Counted from the first letter of the stretch, positions 1 through 7,590 are shown. The stretch: 14,018 bases of DNA from Anaerobacillus alkalidiazotrophicus (GCF_001866055.1 NZ_MLQS01000033.1:1-14018); one strand, 5' to 3'. The notes: generated from the letters alone by a model not told the origin. A program made the numbers and translations.

Positions 1-110
1 ACATGGGATTTTCACTAACGATTTCACTCTTTAATTTTTTAAATAATATCTTATTTGAATTAGAAGACTCTGTTGGTTTGTTCTATAATCAGAATTAATA
101 AATTTCTAAC

Positions 111-125
111 TAACGATAATCGTTA
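111..125. repeat. 15-bp palindrome upstream of the kinase-like gene
   Basis: TAACGAT-A-ATCGTTA is a perfect palindrome with 7-bp arms around a central A. It lies about 45 bp upstream of a possible promoter for the gene at 238. A similar AACGAT half-site occurs near 17-22. It could be an operator or a chance feature of AT-rich DNA; no regulator is encoded nearby. Confidence 0.25.
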
Positions 126-169
126 CTTCAATAGCGATAGTTCGACTTTCGTTACAGTATTGAGTTTAG

Positions 170-198
170 TTGAACAAAGGATTTTAAGGATTTAACAT
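170..198 (+). promoter_or_regulatory. Possible sigma-A promoter for the kinase-like gene
   Basis: TTGAAC (170-175) and TAACAT (193-198) are separated by exactly 17 bp, about 40 bp before the start codon at 238. The -35 is good and the -10 is weak (4 of 6 consensus bases). The 237 bases before the gene otherwise hold no recognisable gene. Confidence 0.35.
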
Positions 199-237
199 TG
201 AATTACATATGTACATATAAAAAATAGGTGGTAAATA

Positions 238-765
238 ATGAATAAAATTTATATTATATCTGGACCCGCAGGAGTTGGTAAATCTACTACTTCCATAAGA
301 CTTGCTAAACAGTTTGACCATAGTGCTTATATTGAAGGCGATTTAATTAATCATATGGTTATTGGTGGATACCTACCGCCGTGGGAAAGCGAAGAATTAC
401 TATCATTAACTTGGGAAAATTTTGCTGATTTAAGTATCAATTTTGTTCAGGCAAAAAAGAATGTGATTATTGATTACGTTGCTTTTCCAGAAGAAGTAGA
501 AAAGTTTTCTCAAAAGATTTATGCCAAGGTTAAGAATGTCGAAATTAAATATGTTGTTTTATGGGTGGATCATGCTGAACTGTTAAGAAGAGACGCTTTA
601 AGGATTAAAGAACATCAGATGGGAGTAAGATGTTTAGAATTAGTGGATGAGTTTGAAAGTAAAGGAATAGATAAACGCTTTGTCTATAATACAACCAACA
701 TACAACCATCAAATTTAAATGAAATGCTTTCGAATATAAGAGAAAATCCTAGATTCAACTATTGA
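238..765 (+). CDS. P-loop NTPase, small-molecule kinase-like protein
   Basis: The 175-aa product begins with a beta strand running straight into a Walker A loop, GPAGVGKST at residues 9-17, which binds the ATP phosphates. A hydrophobic strand ending in IIDY (77-80) is a candidate Walker B-like strand. LRRDALR (116-122) looks like an arginine-bearing lid as in shikimate-kinase-type and AAA_33-type phosphotransferases. Size and order fit a cytoplasmic kinase of that fold (about 160-200 aa). The substrate cannot be told from the sequence; nucleosides, shikimate-like acids and antibiotics are all phosphorylated by relatives. The ATG start is well supported by AGGTGG about 7 bases upstream. The next gene begins about 50 bp downstream and may be co-transcribed. 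Sure of the P-loop, unsure of the role. Confidence 0.85.
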   Translation: MNKIYIISGPAGVGKSTTSIRLAKQFDHSAYIEGDLINHMVIGGYLPPWESEELLSLTWENFADLSINFVQAKKNVIIDYVAFPEEVEKFSQKIYAKVKNVEIKYVVLWVDHAELLRRDALRIKEHQMGVRCLELVDEFESKGIDKRFVYNTTNIQPSNLNEMLSNIRENPRFNY

Positions 766-817
766 TTCTGTTGAAGTAACGAACGCGTTAGTGACGAAGC
801 GTAAAGGGGAGAGTAAT

Positions 818-1120
818 GTGCGAGTATTATTGGAACTACTAAGGATTATTTTTATTTTTGCTATTCTTGCAACACTAATAGGTGGAATACCTCATGCTAT
901 TTATTCAAATATTGGAATTCATACAGAAAAATATGGATGGACAGCTATGCTCGGTGTTTTTATATTAATCTTTGTTTTATATAGAAATAAACTACAATTC
1001 AGTGGATGGTACGAAGGAAAGGGTAGAGAAAAACTACCTATAGCGGTGTCCAAAACGTTAATAATAAGTGCGATTGTATTACTATTATCACCCCCGATTC
1101 TACATTTCTTCATCAATTAA
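818..1120 (+). CDS. Small membrane protein of unknown function
   Basis: From the GTG at 818 the product is 100 aa. I prefer this start because AAAGGGGAG lies 6 bases before it; the longer reading from the GTG at 791 adds nine residues encoded partly by that same ribosome binding site and has no good site of its own. Hydrophobic stretches at about residues 5-29, 41-54 and 79-98 suggest three membrane helices. A conserved-looking polar loop (YRNKLQFSGWYEGKGREKLP) lies between helices two and three. Similar hypothetical proteins are common in Bacillus as I recall them, but no function is known to me. It follows the kinase-like gene by about 50 bp and is followed by a terminator, so the two may form one transcript. 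Confidence 0.75.
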   Translation: MRVLLELLRIIFIFAILATLIGGIPHAIYSNIGIHTEKYGWTAMLGVFILIFVLYRNKLQFSGWYEGKGREKLPIAVSKTLIISAIVLLLSPPILHFFIN

Positions 1121-1176
1121 CGGTGAGCATTAGTTGAAGAAAGACCTTTAAAAATGATTAAGATTCAACATATGTC

Positions 1177-1204
1177 AAAAAAGATGGCAATTGCCATCTT
1201 TTTT
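1177..1204 (+). terminator. Rho-independent terminator, possibly bidirectional
   Basis: AAGATGGCAA/TTGCCATCTT is a perfect inverted repeat centred at 1190/1191. It is preceded by an A-run and followed by a T-run ending at 1204. It lies 57 bp after the membrane protein gene and would end that transcript. Confidence 0.8.
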
Positions 1205-1398
1205 CTGGTGTCTTTTGATAACTATAATTTGTCATTTTGAGTGATAAAACTAGTTTCAATACAAGTTTTGCATCCCTCAACAGAACCCATTAAACTGAGA
1301 ACCACTCATTTTTTCCTTGTTTAATATAACCAAATTGAAGACCTTTTTGTAAGGTTTTACAGGTGTTTTATCCCACACTTAAGGGGCAAGTAAGACCC

Positions 1399-3087
1399 CA
1401 ATGTCATCAGGCTAAAGAGCCAATAACTTACAAATTACATCTAAACCTCTAAATTAGGAAAATATAATACAGCCTAAAGAAAAGTTGATCAATCAACTTA
1501 GGAAAAAAGGCAATAGGATACCCGGGGCTTGTATGTCATTTTTTTACAAGTCCTTGTTTTCTTGCTCTCCAATTCTATTAAAAGCTTATACGTTACTCTT
1601 TCAAGCTAAAACGATAATCCTCACAGACATCTCTTTCTATTAAGTGAATATTTATTTGCCTTCAATCCCATATTACGCTTAAAACATCTCCCAGGCCGTA
1701 TAGGCACCTTATTTCGTACGATTTCTTGCATGATGCGATGGAAGAGAGAGGTGCGTTTTTCCGGCTGCTTTTCTAGAAACATAAGAATCAACGAATTTTT
1801 CAACTTTCCAACAAGGATATTTGTATTTACTTCATACTTATGTTTTAGGTCTTTTCCGTCATTTTCCTCTGTAATCTTTTCATTCGCTTCGTGTTTCAAA
1901 AGCGCCATCATATTGCCTAAATAAACCGAAGCGTAAAAGTCCTGTTCCACAGAGATGGCAGTGTCACCTGTAAAATTTTCAAGTTGAAGCCTACTTTTTA
2001 ATTCCATGTATTTAACTTCAATTCCCCACCTTTTAAAATAAAGCTCTTTGAATTCTTGAATACCCCAGTCTTCATGCATTACATTTGTAACGAGGATTTC
2101 TTCAATTCCAGAATCTAAAGTGAATCGTAGAACACGTAAAGCAATCACTTCTCCATCCACACCTTTTATCTGAATTCGTTGGTCTGGACCCTTGCTCTCA
2201 TTGATTTCTTTCAATGTTGAAGAAGAAACGCGCATTAAAAACTTAATGGTGTTACTGTGTAAGTATGAGATGAAATGTCTAGAGGGATATCCCCGATCAA
2301 AGAGGATAAGGTCATTTTTCAAACCCATTTCCTTAAGTTTTTCAATCAGTTCAATGGCCACATCTCGCTCACTAGTATTGTACCGAGTGATTATTGATGC
2401 GATCATGATTTTGTTTTCGATATCATATATACCGGAAGCGAGAGCACGGGCAAATTTTTTCGTTTTATTTTCACAAAAGCCGAATGCCATTCTTAATCGT
2501 TCAGAATTATTTAATTCTAAGATAGAGGCATCAATAGCGGAAAGCCTATACCCTTTAAACGTATTTATGACGCCATCTTCATAAAACCACTCTGTCACAA
2601 CGTCTACTAATTTCATAAATGCGTTCGGAGATATTTTCTGTCGAGCTTCAGAAAACCCCTGCTTCGATATACTTACATCGGGCAGATTTAGTAGCTTGTG
2701 AAAATCATCTAATTCAAGTTGAAACGATTTTTTCACGAAATTCAAACAAAATAATATAAGGCTTGAAAAATCCATTTTGTTGTTTCCAAGACGTGTAAAG
2801 TAGGTCGACTTCATCCGTGACTCACACATAAATATTACATCGTTCAAAAGCCGTTCTGTCACACGTACTGCCTCTAAAAAAGTCTTATTTTCCATATCAA
2901 AATCCCCACCATCACATTTGATATACCAACGAAAGGTATTCAAATCGATTGTTAGGCGTTTTTTCAAAAGTCAAGTTATTTCTCTATATTTCAATGATTA
3001 TTTTACGGGACTTTGATAGTAGCTCATTACAAAAAAAGAAGCAGAAAGTAACATTCCAATATTTGTATCCTTAGCCTGATGACATTG
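1399..3087 (-). mobile_element. Complete IS4-family insertion sequence, 1,689 bp
   Basis: Both ends carry a perfect 17-bp terminal inverted repeat, CAATGTCATCAGGCTAA, at 1399-1415 and as its complement at 3071-3087. The element is flanked by a perfect 10-bp direct repeat, AGTAAGACCC (1389-1398 and 3088-3097). The sequence occurs only once at the matching place in the uninterrupted repeat near 13600-13609, so the ends are certain. A single transposase gene lies on the minus strand, with about 200 bp of non-coding DNA on each side. The transposase reading frame is intact, so the element may still be active. Confidence 0.95.
1621..2895 (-). CDS. IS4-family DDE transposase
   Basis: This enzyme would cut and join the ends of the surrounding insertion sequence. 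Numbering from the ATG at 2895 (424 aa), catalytic-type residues are D122 in AIDASI, D200 in LFDRGY, and E293 within the YREK signature Y286-R289-E293-K300. The spacing Y(2)R(3)E(6)K is diagnostic of the IS4 family. I chose the ATG at 2895 because GGTGGGG lies 8 bases upstream; a longer reading from a TTG at 2967 (448 aa) has no clear ribosome binding site and gives an atypical N-terminus. The stop is at 1621. The basic C-terminal tail is usual for DNA-binding transposases. The frame has no break and all key residues are present. Confidence 0.93.
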   Translation of the reverse strand: MENKTFLEAVRVTERLLNDVIFMCESRMKSTYFTRLGNNKMDFSSLILFCLNFVKKSFQLELDDFHKLLNLPDVSISKQGFSEARQKISPNAFMKLVDVVTEWFYEDGVINTFKGYRLSAIDASILELNNSERLRMAFGFCENKTKKFARALASGIYDIENKIMIASIITRYNTSERDVAIELIEKLKEMGLKNDLILFDRGYPSRHFISYLHSNTIKFLMRVSSSTLKEINESKGPDQRIQIKGVDGEVIALRVLRFTLDSGIEEILVTNVMHEDWGIQEFKELYFKRWGIEVKYMELKSRLQLENFTGDTAISVEQDFYASVYLGNMMALLKHEANEKITEENDGKDLKHKYEVNTNILVGKLKNSLILMFLEKQPEKRTSLFHRIMQEIVRNKVPIRPGRCFKRNMGLKANKYSLNRKRCL

Positions 3088-3163
3088 AGTAAGACCCCCA
3101 CCTCAAAACGAAAGAAAATCGGAAAGTTTAGGTGGGGGATTAACTGCCCCTAAATGTCCGATA

Positions 3164-3220
3164 TAGAATAACTTTCATCAGTGATAGCTGATGATTAGTT
3201 ATTCTTATGCCTGTGGTATA
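3164..3220. repeat. 57-nt hairpin module present only in repeat copy 1
   Basis: These bases are missing from the otherwise collinear copy at 13578-13737. They fold as a two-part stem: AGAATAACT (3165-3173) with AGTTATTCT (3197-3205), and TCATCAG (3175-3181) with CTGATGA (3188-3194) around a 6-nt loop. TATA occurs at both borders (3162-3165 and 3217-3220), so copy 2 could have lost the module by recombination at a short repeat, or copy 1 could have gained it. Confidence 0.7.
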
Positions 3221-3341
3221 AGTTAAACTAACAATCAGTGGGGGATGAAGGAAAACCCCCACTGATTGAACTTCAGCTTTATTCTAAATCATTTTTAATG
3301 AAGTATTTTTCCTTTTATAGTAATATATTAAATAGTTTAAA

Positions 3342-3350
3342 TGCTATAAT
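3342..3350 (+). promoter_or_regulatory. Extended -10 promoter of the sodium channel gene
   Basis: TGCTATAAT is a perfect TATAAT box (3345-3350) with the TG of an extended -10. No good -35 hexamer is seen 17 bp upstream, which fits the extended -10 class. It lies about 45 bp before the start codon at 3394. Confidence 0.6.
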
Positions 3351-3393
3351 AATAGAGGTAATATTAGAAAATGAATGAAAGGGAAAAATAGTC

Positions 3394-4218
3394 ATGGAAT
3401 TGAAAAAGAAAGAAGAAATGAATAGTACCAATATCTCTTTTCGAACTACTATTAGACAGCTGATCGAACATAAATATTTTCAGCCAATAGTGATAGCCAT
3501 AATTCTACTAAATGGACTTATTATCATTAGTGAGACATATTTCAACGGTAATCATCTATTATTAGCTTTGGATAAAATCATTGTTTGGATCTTTGTAGTA
3601 GAACTACTAGTAAAAGTCATTGGCTTAGGTTTCAAAGGGTATTTTTCCGATCGATGGAATTGGTTTGACTTTAGTATTGTCATAGGAAGTTTAGTATTTT
3701 ATTCAACACCATTCGTGAGCGTACTAAGGTTAATCAGGGTGTTGCGTTTGATAAGAATGATCCCAGCAATTCCTGCGTTACGAAAAATTATTGATTCATT
3801 AATGAAATCCGTACCAGCATTAACTGGAATTTTAGGGTTAACGCTTTTGATTTTTTCGATTTATGCGATTATCGGGACAACCTTTTTTAGTGAGGTACTA
3901 CCTTATGAGTTCTTTGGTAGTTTCCATACAGCGCTTTTCACCTTGATGCAGGTCGTAACATTTGAATCATGGGCTAGTCAAGTTGCTAGACCTATTATTA
4001 GTGAAGTGCCATGGTCTTGGGTCTACTTTGTAACCTTTATCATTATAGGAGCATTAGTGATTTTAAACCTTGTTGTAGCTGTTATCTTAAGCTATTTGTC
4101 TCAAGAAGACGATGCAAATCGAGAAGAACAAATGGATCGATTATTCAAAGAGAATCAAGAATTAAAGCAAGATATTCATGAGATTAAACAACTATTACTT
4201 GAAAAGAAGAAAGGTTAA
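3394..4218 (+). CDS. Voltage-gated sodium channel, NaChBac family
   Basis: The 274-aa product has one six-helix ion-channel domain that would assemble as a tetramer in the cell membrane. Hydrophobic helices lie at about 28-48 (S1), 58-80 (S2), 89-104 (S3), 141-168 (S5) and 206-235 (S6). S4 has four arginines at every third position (R112, R115, R118, R121), the voltage sensor. The pore holds TFESWAS at 189-195, close to TLESWAS of NaChBac, with E191 as the ring that selects sodium. A charged heptad-like tail (238-272) looks like the C-terminal coiled coil of bacterial Nav channels. Length equals NaChBac as I recall it (274 aa). The start follows GAAAGGGA by about 10 bases. The gene has its own promoter and terminator. 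In relatives such channels serve motility and pH balance; that role is inferred here. Confidence 0.93.
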   Translation: MELKKKEEMNSTNISFRTTIRQLIEHKYFQPIVIAIILLNGLIIISETYFNGNHLLLALDKIIVWIFVVELLVKVIGLGFKGYFSDRWNWFDFSIVIGSLVFYSTPFVSVLRLIRVLRLIRMIPAIPALRKIIDSLMKSVPALTGILGLTLLIFSIYAIIGTTFFSEVLPYEFFGSFHTALFTLMQVVTFESWASQVARPIISEVPWSWVYFVTFIIIGALVILNLVVAVILSYLSQEDDANREEQMDRLFKENQELKQDIHEIKQLLLEKKKG

Positions 4219-4245
4219 AACTATCTTTGACAGTGCCAGTTATCA

Positions 4246-4293
4246 AAAAAGTACTATCCATCGGTGTGCAAAGTTTGATGGATAGTACTTTTT
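4246..4293 (+). terminator. Strong terminator after the sodium channel gene
   Basis: GTACTATCCATC (4251-4262) pairs perfectly with GATGGATAGTAC (4277-4288) around a 14-nt loop. An A-run precedes the stem and TTTTT follows it. It lies 28 bp after the stop codon and could work in both directions. Confidence 0.88.
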
Positions 4294-4634
4294 AATGTTA
4301 TATACAGTAAATTTTCTTTTCGTTTTTGCATTGTATTAAGTTTATAAATTTGCGTCTATTATTTTAACTTAATCGCTATTCGTTTGGTAACTATAAAAAC
4401 CAAAGTCGCCCCAACCACCAATTTGAGTTTGATGATTACGTCATTGGTAAGGTTGAAAATTTAAAAATGATGCAGAAGAAGAACGTTTGTAAATATAGGT
4501 TTGGTACGTATATTAATTATGGTTATTCAGTTGGCATATTTAAGGGAATTCAAGTAGTTCTCTACCCAAATTTCATGCATATAATTTTGAAAGGAATTAA
4601 TTTGCTTTCTTATCTGTAAAAGGGTGGTGATAAC
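4294..4634. other. 341-bp intergenic region before the haloperoxidase gene
   Basis: I see no convincing promoter here. One frame is open from 4368 to a stop at 4617-4619 (83 codons) and contains an ATG at 4467, but no ribosome binding site precedes it and the product is not recognised. It may be a gene remnant or chance. The ribosome binding site of the next gene (GGGTGGTGAT) lies at the right end, 4622-4631. Confidence 0.4.
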
Positions 4635-6173
4635 TTGGATAAAAACAAAACGAGATGTGTCATGGGGCCAATAAGTGCAAAAGATAGAAGAAAAAAAGCG
4701 TACCACCTTCGTAAAAAAACTGCAAAAATATATAAGGAACTTGCTCGTGTACATCATCAATGTAATGGTGATGAATTTAATTTTCGAAATAAAATTGGAA
4801 GTTTTTCAAAGGCATTACCACATAATTCTTTAGGTGAAGTTGACCTAAAAGCCTATAAAACGTATAGTAAGGCATTAAAGAGCAGTAATCCTGATGACTT
4901 TGAAGCCATTCCTCTTGGAGGAGTTGTTAAACTTGCAAATCCACAAGCGTCATTTGTTTATGACCTAATCGGCGCCGATTGTCATCAATTAAGTTTACCG
5001 AGCCCCCCTGTGTTTAGCAGTTCCTGGGAGGCAAGTGAAATGGTTGAATTGTTTTGGAGGGCTTTAACACGAGACATTCACTTTGGAGAATACGCTACAC
5101 ATCGATCAACTAGAGAAGCTTCAAAAGAGTTATCAAGTTTATCAGATTTTCGTGGTCCGAAAGTAAAAGGGAATGTGACTACTCGTACTTTATTTCGCGG
5201 TGATACTCCAGGGGACCTCGTAGGGCCATATGTCTCGCAATTTTTGTATAAAGACATTCCGTTTGGAGCAACAACTTTACCTCAACGTTATCGTAGCACA
5301 TGCAAAGGTTCTGATTATATGACATCGTATGAAGAATGGTTGAATATCCAAAACGGTGGAACTTTTGCAGAACCTAATTTTGATTCAACTCCGCGCTATA
5401 TTCGTAACGGCCGTGATTTAGGGGAATATGTTCATTATGATTTTTCGTACCAAGGCCCACTTTCAGCTTGTTTGATCTTAAATCAATTTGGAAGAGATGC
5501 GCTTTGTCCAAATAATCCATATATTAATTCTGCAAGTCAAGGTGGTTTTATTACATTTGGTGCACCCCATATTTTAGATTTAATTGCAAAAGTTACACGT
5601 GTAGCATTAGAAGCTGCGTGGTTTCATAAATTTTTAGTTCATCGTAGACTACGTCCAGAAGAGTTTGGGGGAAGGGTCCACAATCACCTAACGAATGCTA
5701 CCAATTACCCAATCCATGAAGAATTACTTCATTCGAAGGCGATAGCAAAAGTGTTCAAAAAGTATGGAACCTATTTATTACCAATGTCTTATCCAGAAGG
5801 GTGCCCGACCCATCCAGCTTATCCTGCTGGGCATGCTTGTATTGCCGGAGCAGGGGTAACCGTTCTTAAGGCATACTTTAATGAAGAGTTTGTTATTCCT
5901 AATCCAGTTTCAGCTAGTATGGATGGACTTAAACTAGTGCCTTATTCAGGAACTTCTTTAACAATTGGAGGTGAATTGAATAAACTTGCATCTAATATTT
6001 CACTTGGCCGAGATATGGCTGGTGTTCATTGGCGAACAGACGGCGTTGAGGGTATGAGGCTTGGAGAAGCGGTTGCAATTGAAGTCCTTAAAGATTATCG
6101 GAAAACGTATAACGAGAAATTTACTGGATTTACATTAACAAAGTTTGACGGAACAGTTATTACGATCAAGTAG
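4635..6173 (+). CDS. Vanadium-dependent haloperoxidase-like protein (PAP2 superfamily)
   Basis: The 512-aa product carries the vanadate (or phosphate) binding residues of the family in the C-terminal half. K332 and R340-P341 lie in KFLVHRRLRP; H400 lies in PAYPAGHA; R459 and H465 lie in LGRDMAGVH. The spacings K-8-R and R-6-H, and a second histidine (H393) seven residues before H400, match the algal vanadium bromoperoxidases as I recall them (Ascophyllum K341, R349, H411, H418, R480, H486). The serine of the usual PSGH motif is alanine here (A398). Family members oxidise halides with hydrogen peroxide; acid phosphatases share the fold, so activity is not certain. No clear signal peptide is seen. 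The start is TTG, chosen because GGTGGTGAT precedes it closely. It appears to be a single-gene unit. Confidence 0.88.
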   Translation: MDKNKTRCVMGPISAKDRRKKAYHLRKKTAKIYKELARVHHQCNGDEFNFRNKIGSFSKALPHNSLGEVDLKAYKTYSKALKSSNPDDFEAIPLGGVVKLANPQASFVYDLIGADCHQLSLPSPPVFSSSWEASEMVELFWRALTRDIHFGEYATHRSTREASKELSSLSDFRGPKVKGNVTTRTLFRGDTPGDLVGPYVSQFLYKDIPFGATTLPQRYRSTCKGSDYMTSYEEWLNIQNGGTFAEPNFDSTPRYIRNGRDLGEYVHYDFSYQGPLSACLILNQFGRDALCPNNPYINSASQGGFITFGAPHILDLIAKVTRVALEAAWFHKFLVHRRLRPEEFGGRVHNHLTNATNYPIHEELLHSKAIAKVFKKYGTYLLPMSYPEGCPTHPAYPAGHACIAGAGVTVLKAYFNEEFVIPNPVSASMDGLKLVPYSGTSLTIGGELNKLASNISLGRDMAGVHWRTDGVEGMRLGEAVAIEVLKDYRKTYNEKFTGFTLTKFDGTVITIK

Positions 6174-6363
6174 AAGTTAGTTCTCCTATGAATAGGGTTT
6201 TAAAAAGTTAATCGCCTCAGAGAAGAGTAGAGTACGGAAAGTAGGAAGTTTAGCGCTTTGGTTTGACTATTTAATAAAACTTTTTGATGGCTTAATAATA
6301 AAAATACTGGGATTAGGACTATAGATAACTACCAAAAGATTCCCTAGCCTCTATAACGATAAG

Positions 6364-6392
6364 GAGAACGAAAGACTAGTGCTTTCGTTCTC
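6364..6392. terminator. Hairpin between convergent genes, possible terminator
   Basis: GAGAACGAAAG (6364-6374) pairs perfectly with CTTTCGTTCTC (6382-6392) around a 7-nt loop. It lies between the converging haloperoxidase and cupin genes. No clean T-run follows in either direction, so termination is only likely. The remaining intergenic bases (6174-6462) show nothing else I recognise. Confidence 0.45.
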
Positions 6393-6462
6393 ATATATCT
6401 CACTTGACTCGGTCTACGTTTAGAACTGTAGCGCTTGCGTTTTTCTTATTACTTTTGATTAA

Positions 6463-7383
6463 TTAGTGATGGTGATGTTCTTCAGCTGCCATTGCTATTG
6501 CTTTTGTTTCATGTACGGTTCCAAATGGATGCTCGGGCGGGGCATAAATTGAGTAAAGTTTTAGTGGTATATTACCAGTATTGGTTAAATTGTGCCATTT
6601 TCCAGCAGGTACCATAATCGCAAAATCTTCAGAGGCATTTTTTCTAAAATCTAATTTATCTTTGCTGTCACCCATCTGTACAAGTCCTTGACCTTCTTCA
6701 ATACGTATGAATTGATCAAGGTTTGGATGAACTTCTAATCCTATGTCTTCACCAACATTGATACTCATCAATGTCACTTGTAAATGCTTCCCTGTCCATA
6801 ACGCCGTACGGAAAGTATCGTTTTGTTTAGTCACTTCCTCAATATTAACAACGAATGGTTCTGATCCATAATCTGTTAATTTATGCAAGACTTCCTGACG
6901 TAAATACCCAAATCGTGCAGCGGTTTCTTTTTCACCAGTAACCGCCCACATAAATACATTCTGAACTAGTGGATGTTGAGTAAGTGTACCATTTTTATGG
7001 TATTCTTCATATCCTTCAATTTCTCCATCATAAGCTTTTTGTAAACCTTCTCTATAATTTTGAAAAGGAACTTTATCAATCTTATACTCAGGATACCTTC
7101 CAGTAAGTGTATAATATAGGTTATTAAATTGCATCAATTGACCTTTTTTACCTTCTATAGCATAATGGATGTCATTTTTATGTTCATTAGGTGCAGCATT
7201 TGCTAAACGACTATATAGATCAATGGCTGAAGCTTCTCTTTTGATTGCTGAAAGTATGGCATTAAAAACTTGTTGATCATCTTCTTGATGATTTCTTAGC
7301 ATGAAATCTGAGTGATTGGGCGTGTTAACAGTAGCGTAATAAGGGTATGGATATGAATTGGGAACATAATACACTTTGATCAT
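6463..7383 (-). CDS. Ferritin-like domain fused to a cupin, with His4 tail
   Basis: The 306-aa product has two parts. Residues about 35-170 look like a ferritin-like four-helix bundle, with acidic residues at E50, E77, E121/E124 and E151/E153 on successive helices. Residues about 195-285 form a cupin: VHPNLDQFIRIEEG (218-231) is motif 1, with the second His replaced by Asn, and PAGKWHNLTN (259-268) is an intact motif 2 with H264. The protein ends in EEHHHH, a possible metal-binding tail. The N-terminus is rich in Tyr and Pro, as in many spore surface proteins. The ATG at 7383 directly abuts AGAAAGGA, which is too close; the GTG three codons later (7374) is 9 bases from it and may be the true start. 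A sigma-K-like promoter lies upstream. The enzymatic role is unknown. Confidence 0.85.
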   Translation of the reverse strand: MIKVYYVPNSYPYPYYATVNTPNHSDFMLRNHQEDDQQVFNAILSAIKREASAIDLYSRLANAAPNEHKNDIHYAIEGKKGQLMQFNNLYYTLTGRYPEYKIDKVPFQNYREGLQKAYDGEIEGYEEYHKNGTLTQHPLVQNVFMWAVTGEKETAARFGYLRQEVLHKLTDYGSEPFVVNIEEVTKQNDTFRTALWTGKHLQVTLMSINVGEDIGLEVHPNLDQFIRIEEGQGLVQMGDSKDKLDFRKNASEDFAIMVPAGKWHNLTNTGNIPLKLYSIYAPPEHPFGTVHETKAIAMAAEEHHHH

Positions 7384-7405
7384 TCCTTTCTAGGTGTTAT
7401 AAAAT

Positions 7406-7432
7406 TATCATATGCCTATGCATTGGAAAGGT
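7406..7432 (-). promoter_or_regulatory. Candidate sigma-K promoter of the ferritin-like/cupin gene
   Basis: Read on the minus strand, AC (7432-7431) is followed after 16 bases by CATATGATA (7414-7406). This fits the sigma-K pattern AC, about 16-17 bases, CATAnnnTA. It would start transcription close to the ribosome binding site at about 7384-7391. Sporulation control is an inference from this match and from the coat-protein-like N-terminus. Confidence 0.35.
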
Positions 7433-7590
7433 ACTTCGTATGAAATTAATTGATTAGAATATTTACTTTTAGTTGAAAACGTTATTTTCTTTAGTGAGCA
7501 AATCATAACTGAATAGCATTCTTTTTTTAAAAGCTTTGTTTTGAAGATATTCAAACACTACACCTCTAAACAGAAATGTCAATTTTAAGG

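Larger units (their letters stand above)
1367..3282. repeat. bcr1-like repeat, copy 1, split by an IS4-family element
   Basis: The left part (1367-1398) and right part (3088-3282) together match the uninterrupted copy at 13578-13737. TTTAT occurs at both outer ends (1367-1371 and 3278-3282). Without the IS and one copy of its target duplication the body is 207 bp, against 150 bp in copy 2; the difference is a 57-nt module at 3164-3220. Two hairpins are kept: CCCCCACCT (3095-3103) with AGGTGGGGG (3130-3138), and a perfect 13-bp stem CAATCAGTGGGGG (3232-3244) with its complement at 3256-3268. An outer pairing AGGGGCA (1382-1388) with TGCCCCT (3145-3151) is now separated by the IS. Length, TTTAT ends and folded structure agree with what I recall of bcr1 of the B. 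cereus group. Confidence 0.75.

Noticed and set aside
1205..1366. Possible C-terminal gene remnant on the minus strand, ending before 1205
   Set aside because: A short stretch gives a plausible protein tail, but removing the repeat does not restore a longer frame, so the evidence is too thin.
1482..1499. Small palindrome AAGTTGAT-CA-ATCAACTT in the non-coding end of the IS4 element
   Set aside because: No T-run or conserved context supports a terminator or a binding site.
2192..2584. Plus-strand open frame of 130 codons inside the IS4 element
   Set aside because: It is antisense to the transposase, whose motifs and complete ends make it the real gene.
4368..4619. Open frame of 83 codons before the haloperoxidase gene, with an ATG at 4467
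   Set aside because: No ribosome binding site precedes the ATG and the product is not recognised. It may be a remnant, but cannot be called a gene.
4527..4760. Minus-strand open frame of 77 codons
   Set aside because: It overlaps the start of the well-supported haloperoxidase gene and shows no recognisable protein features.
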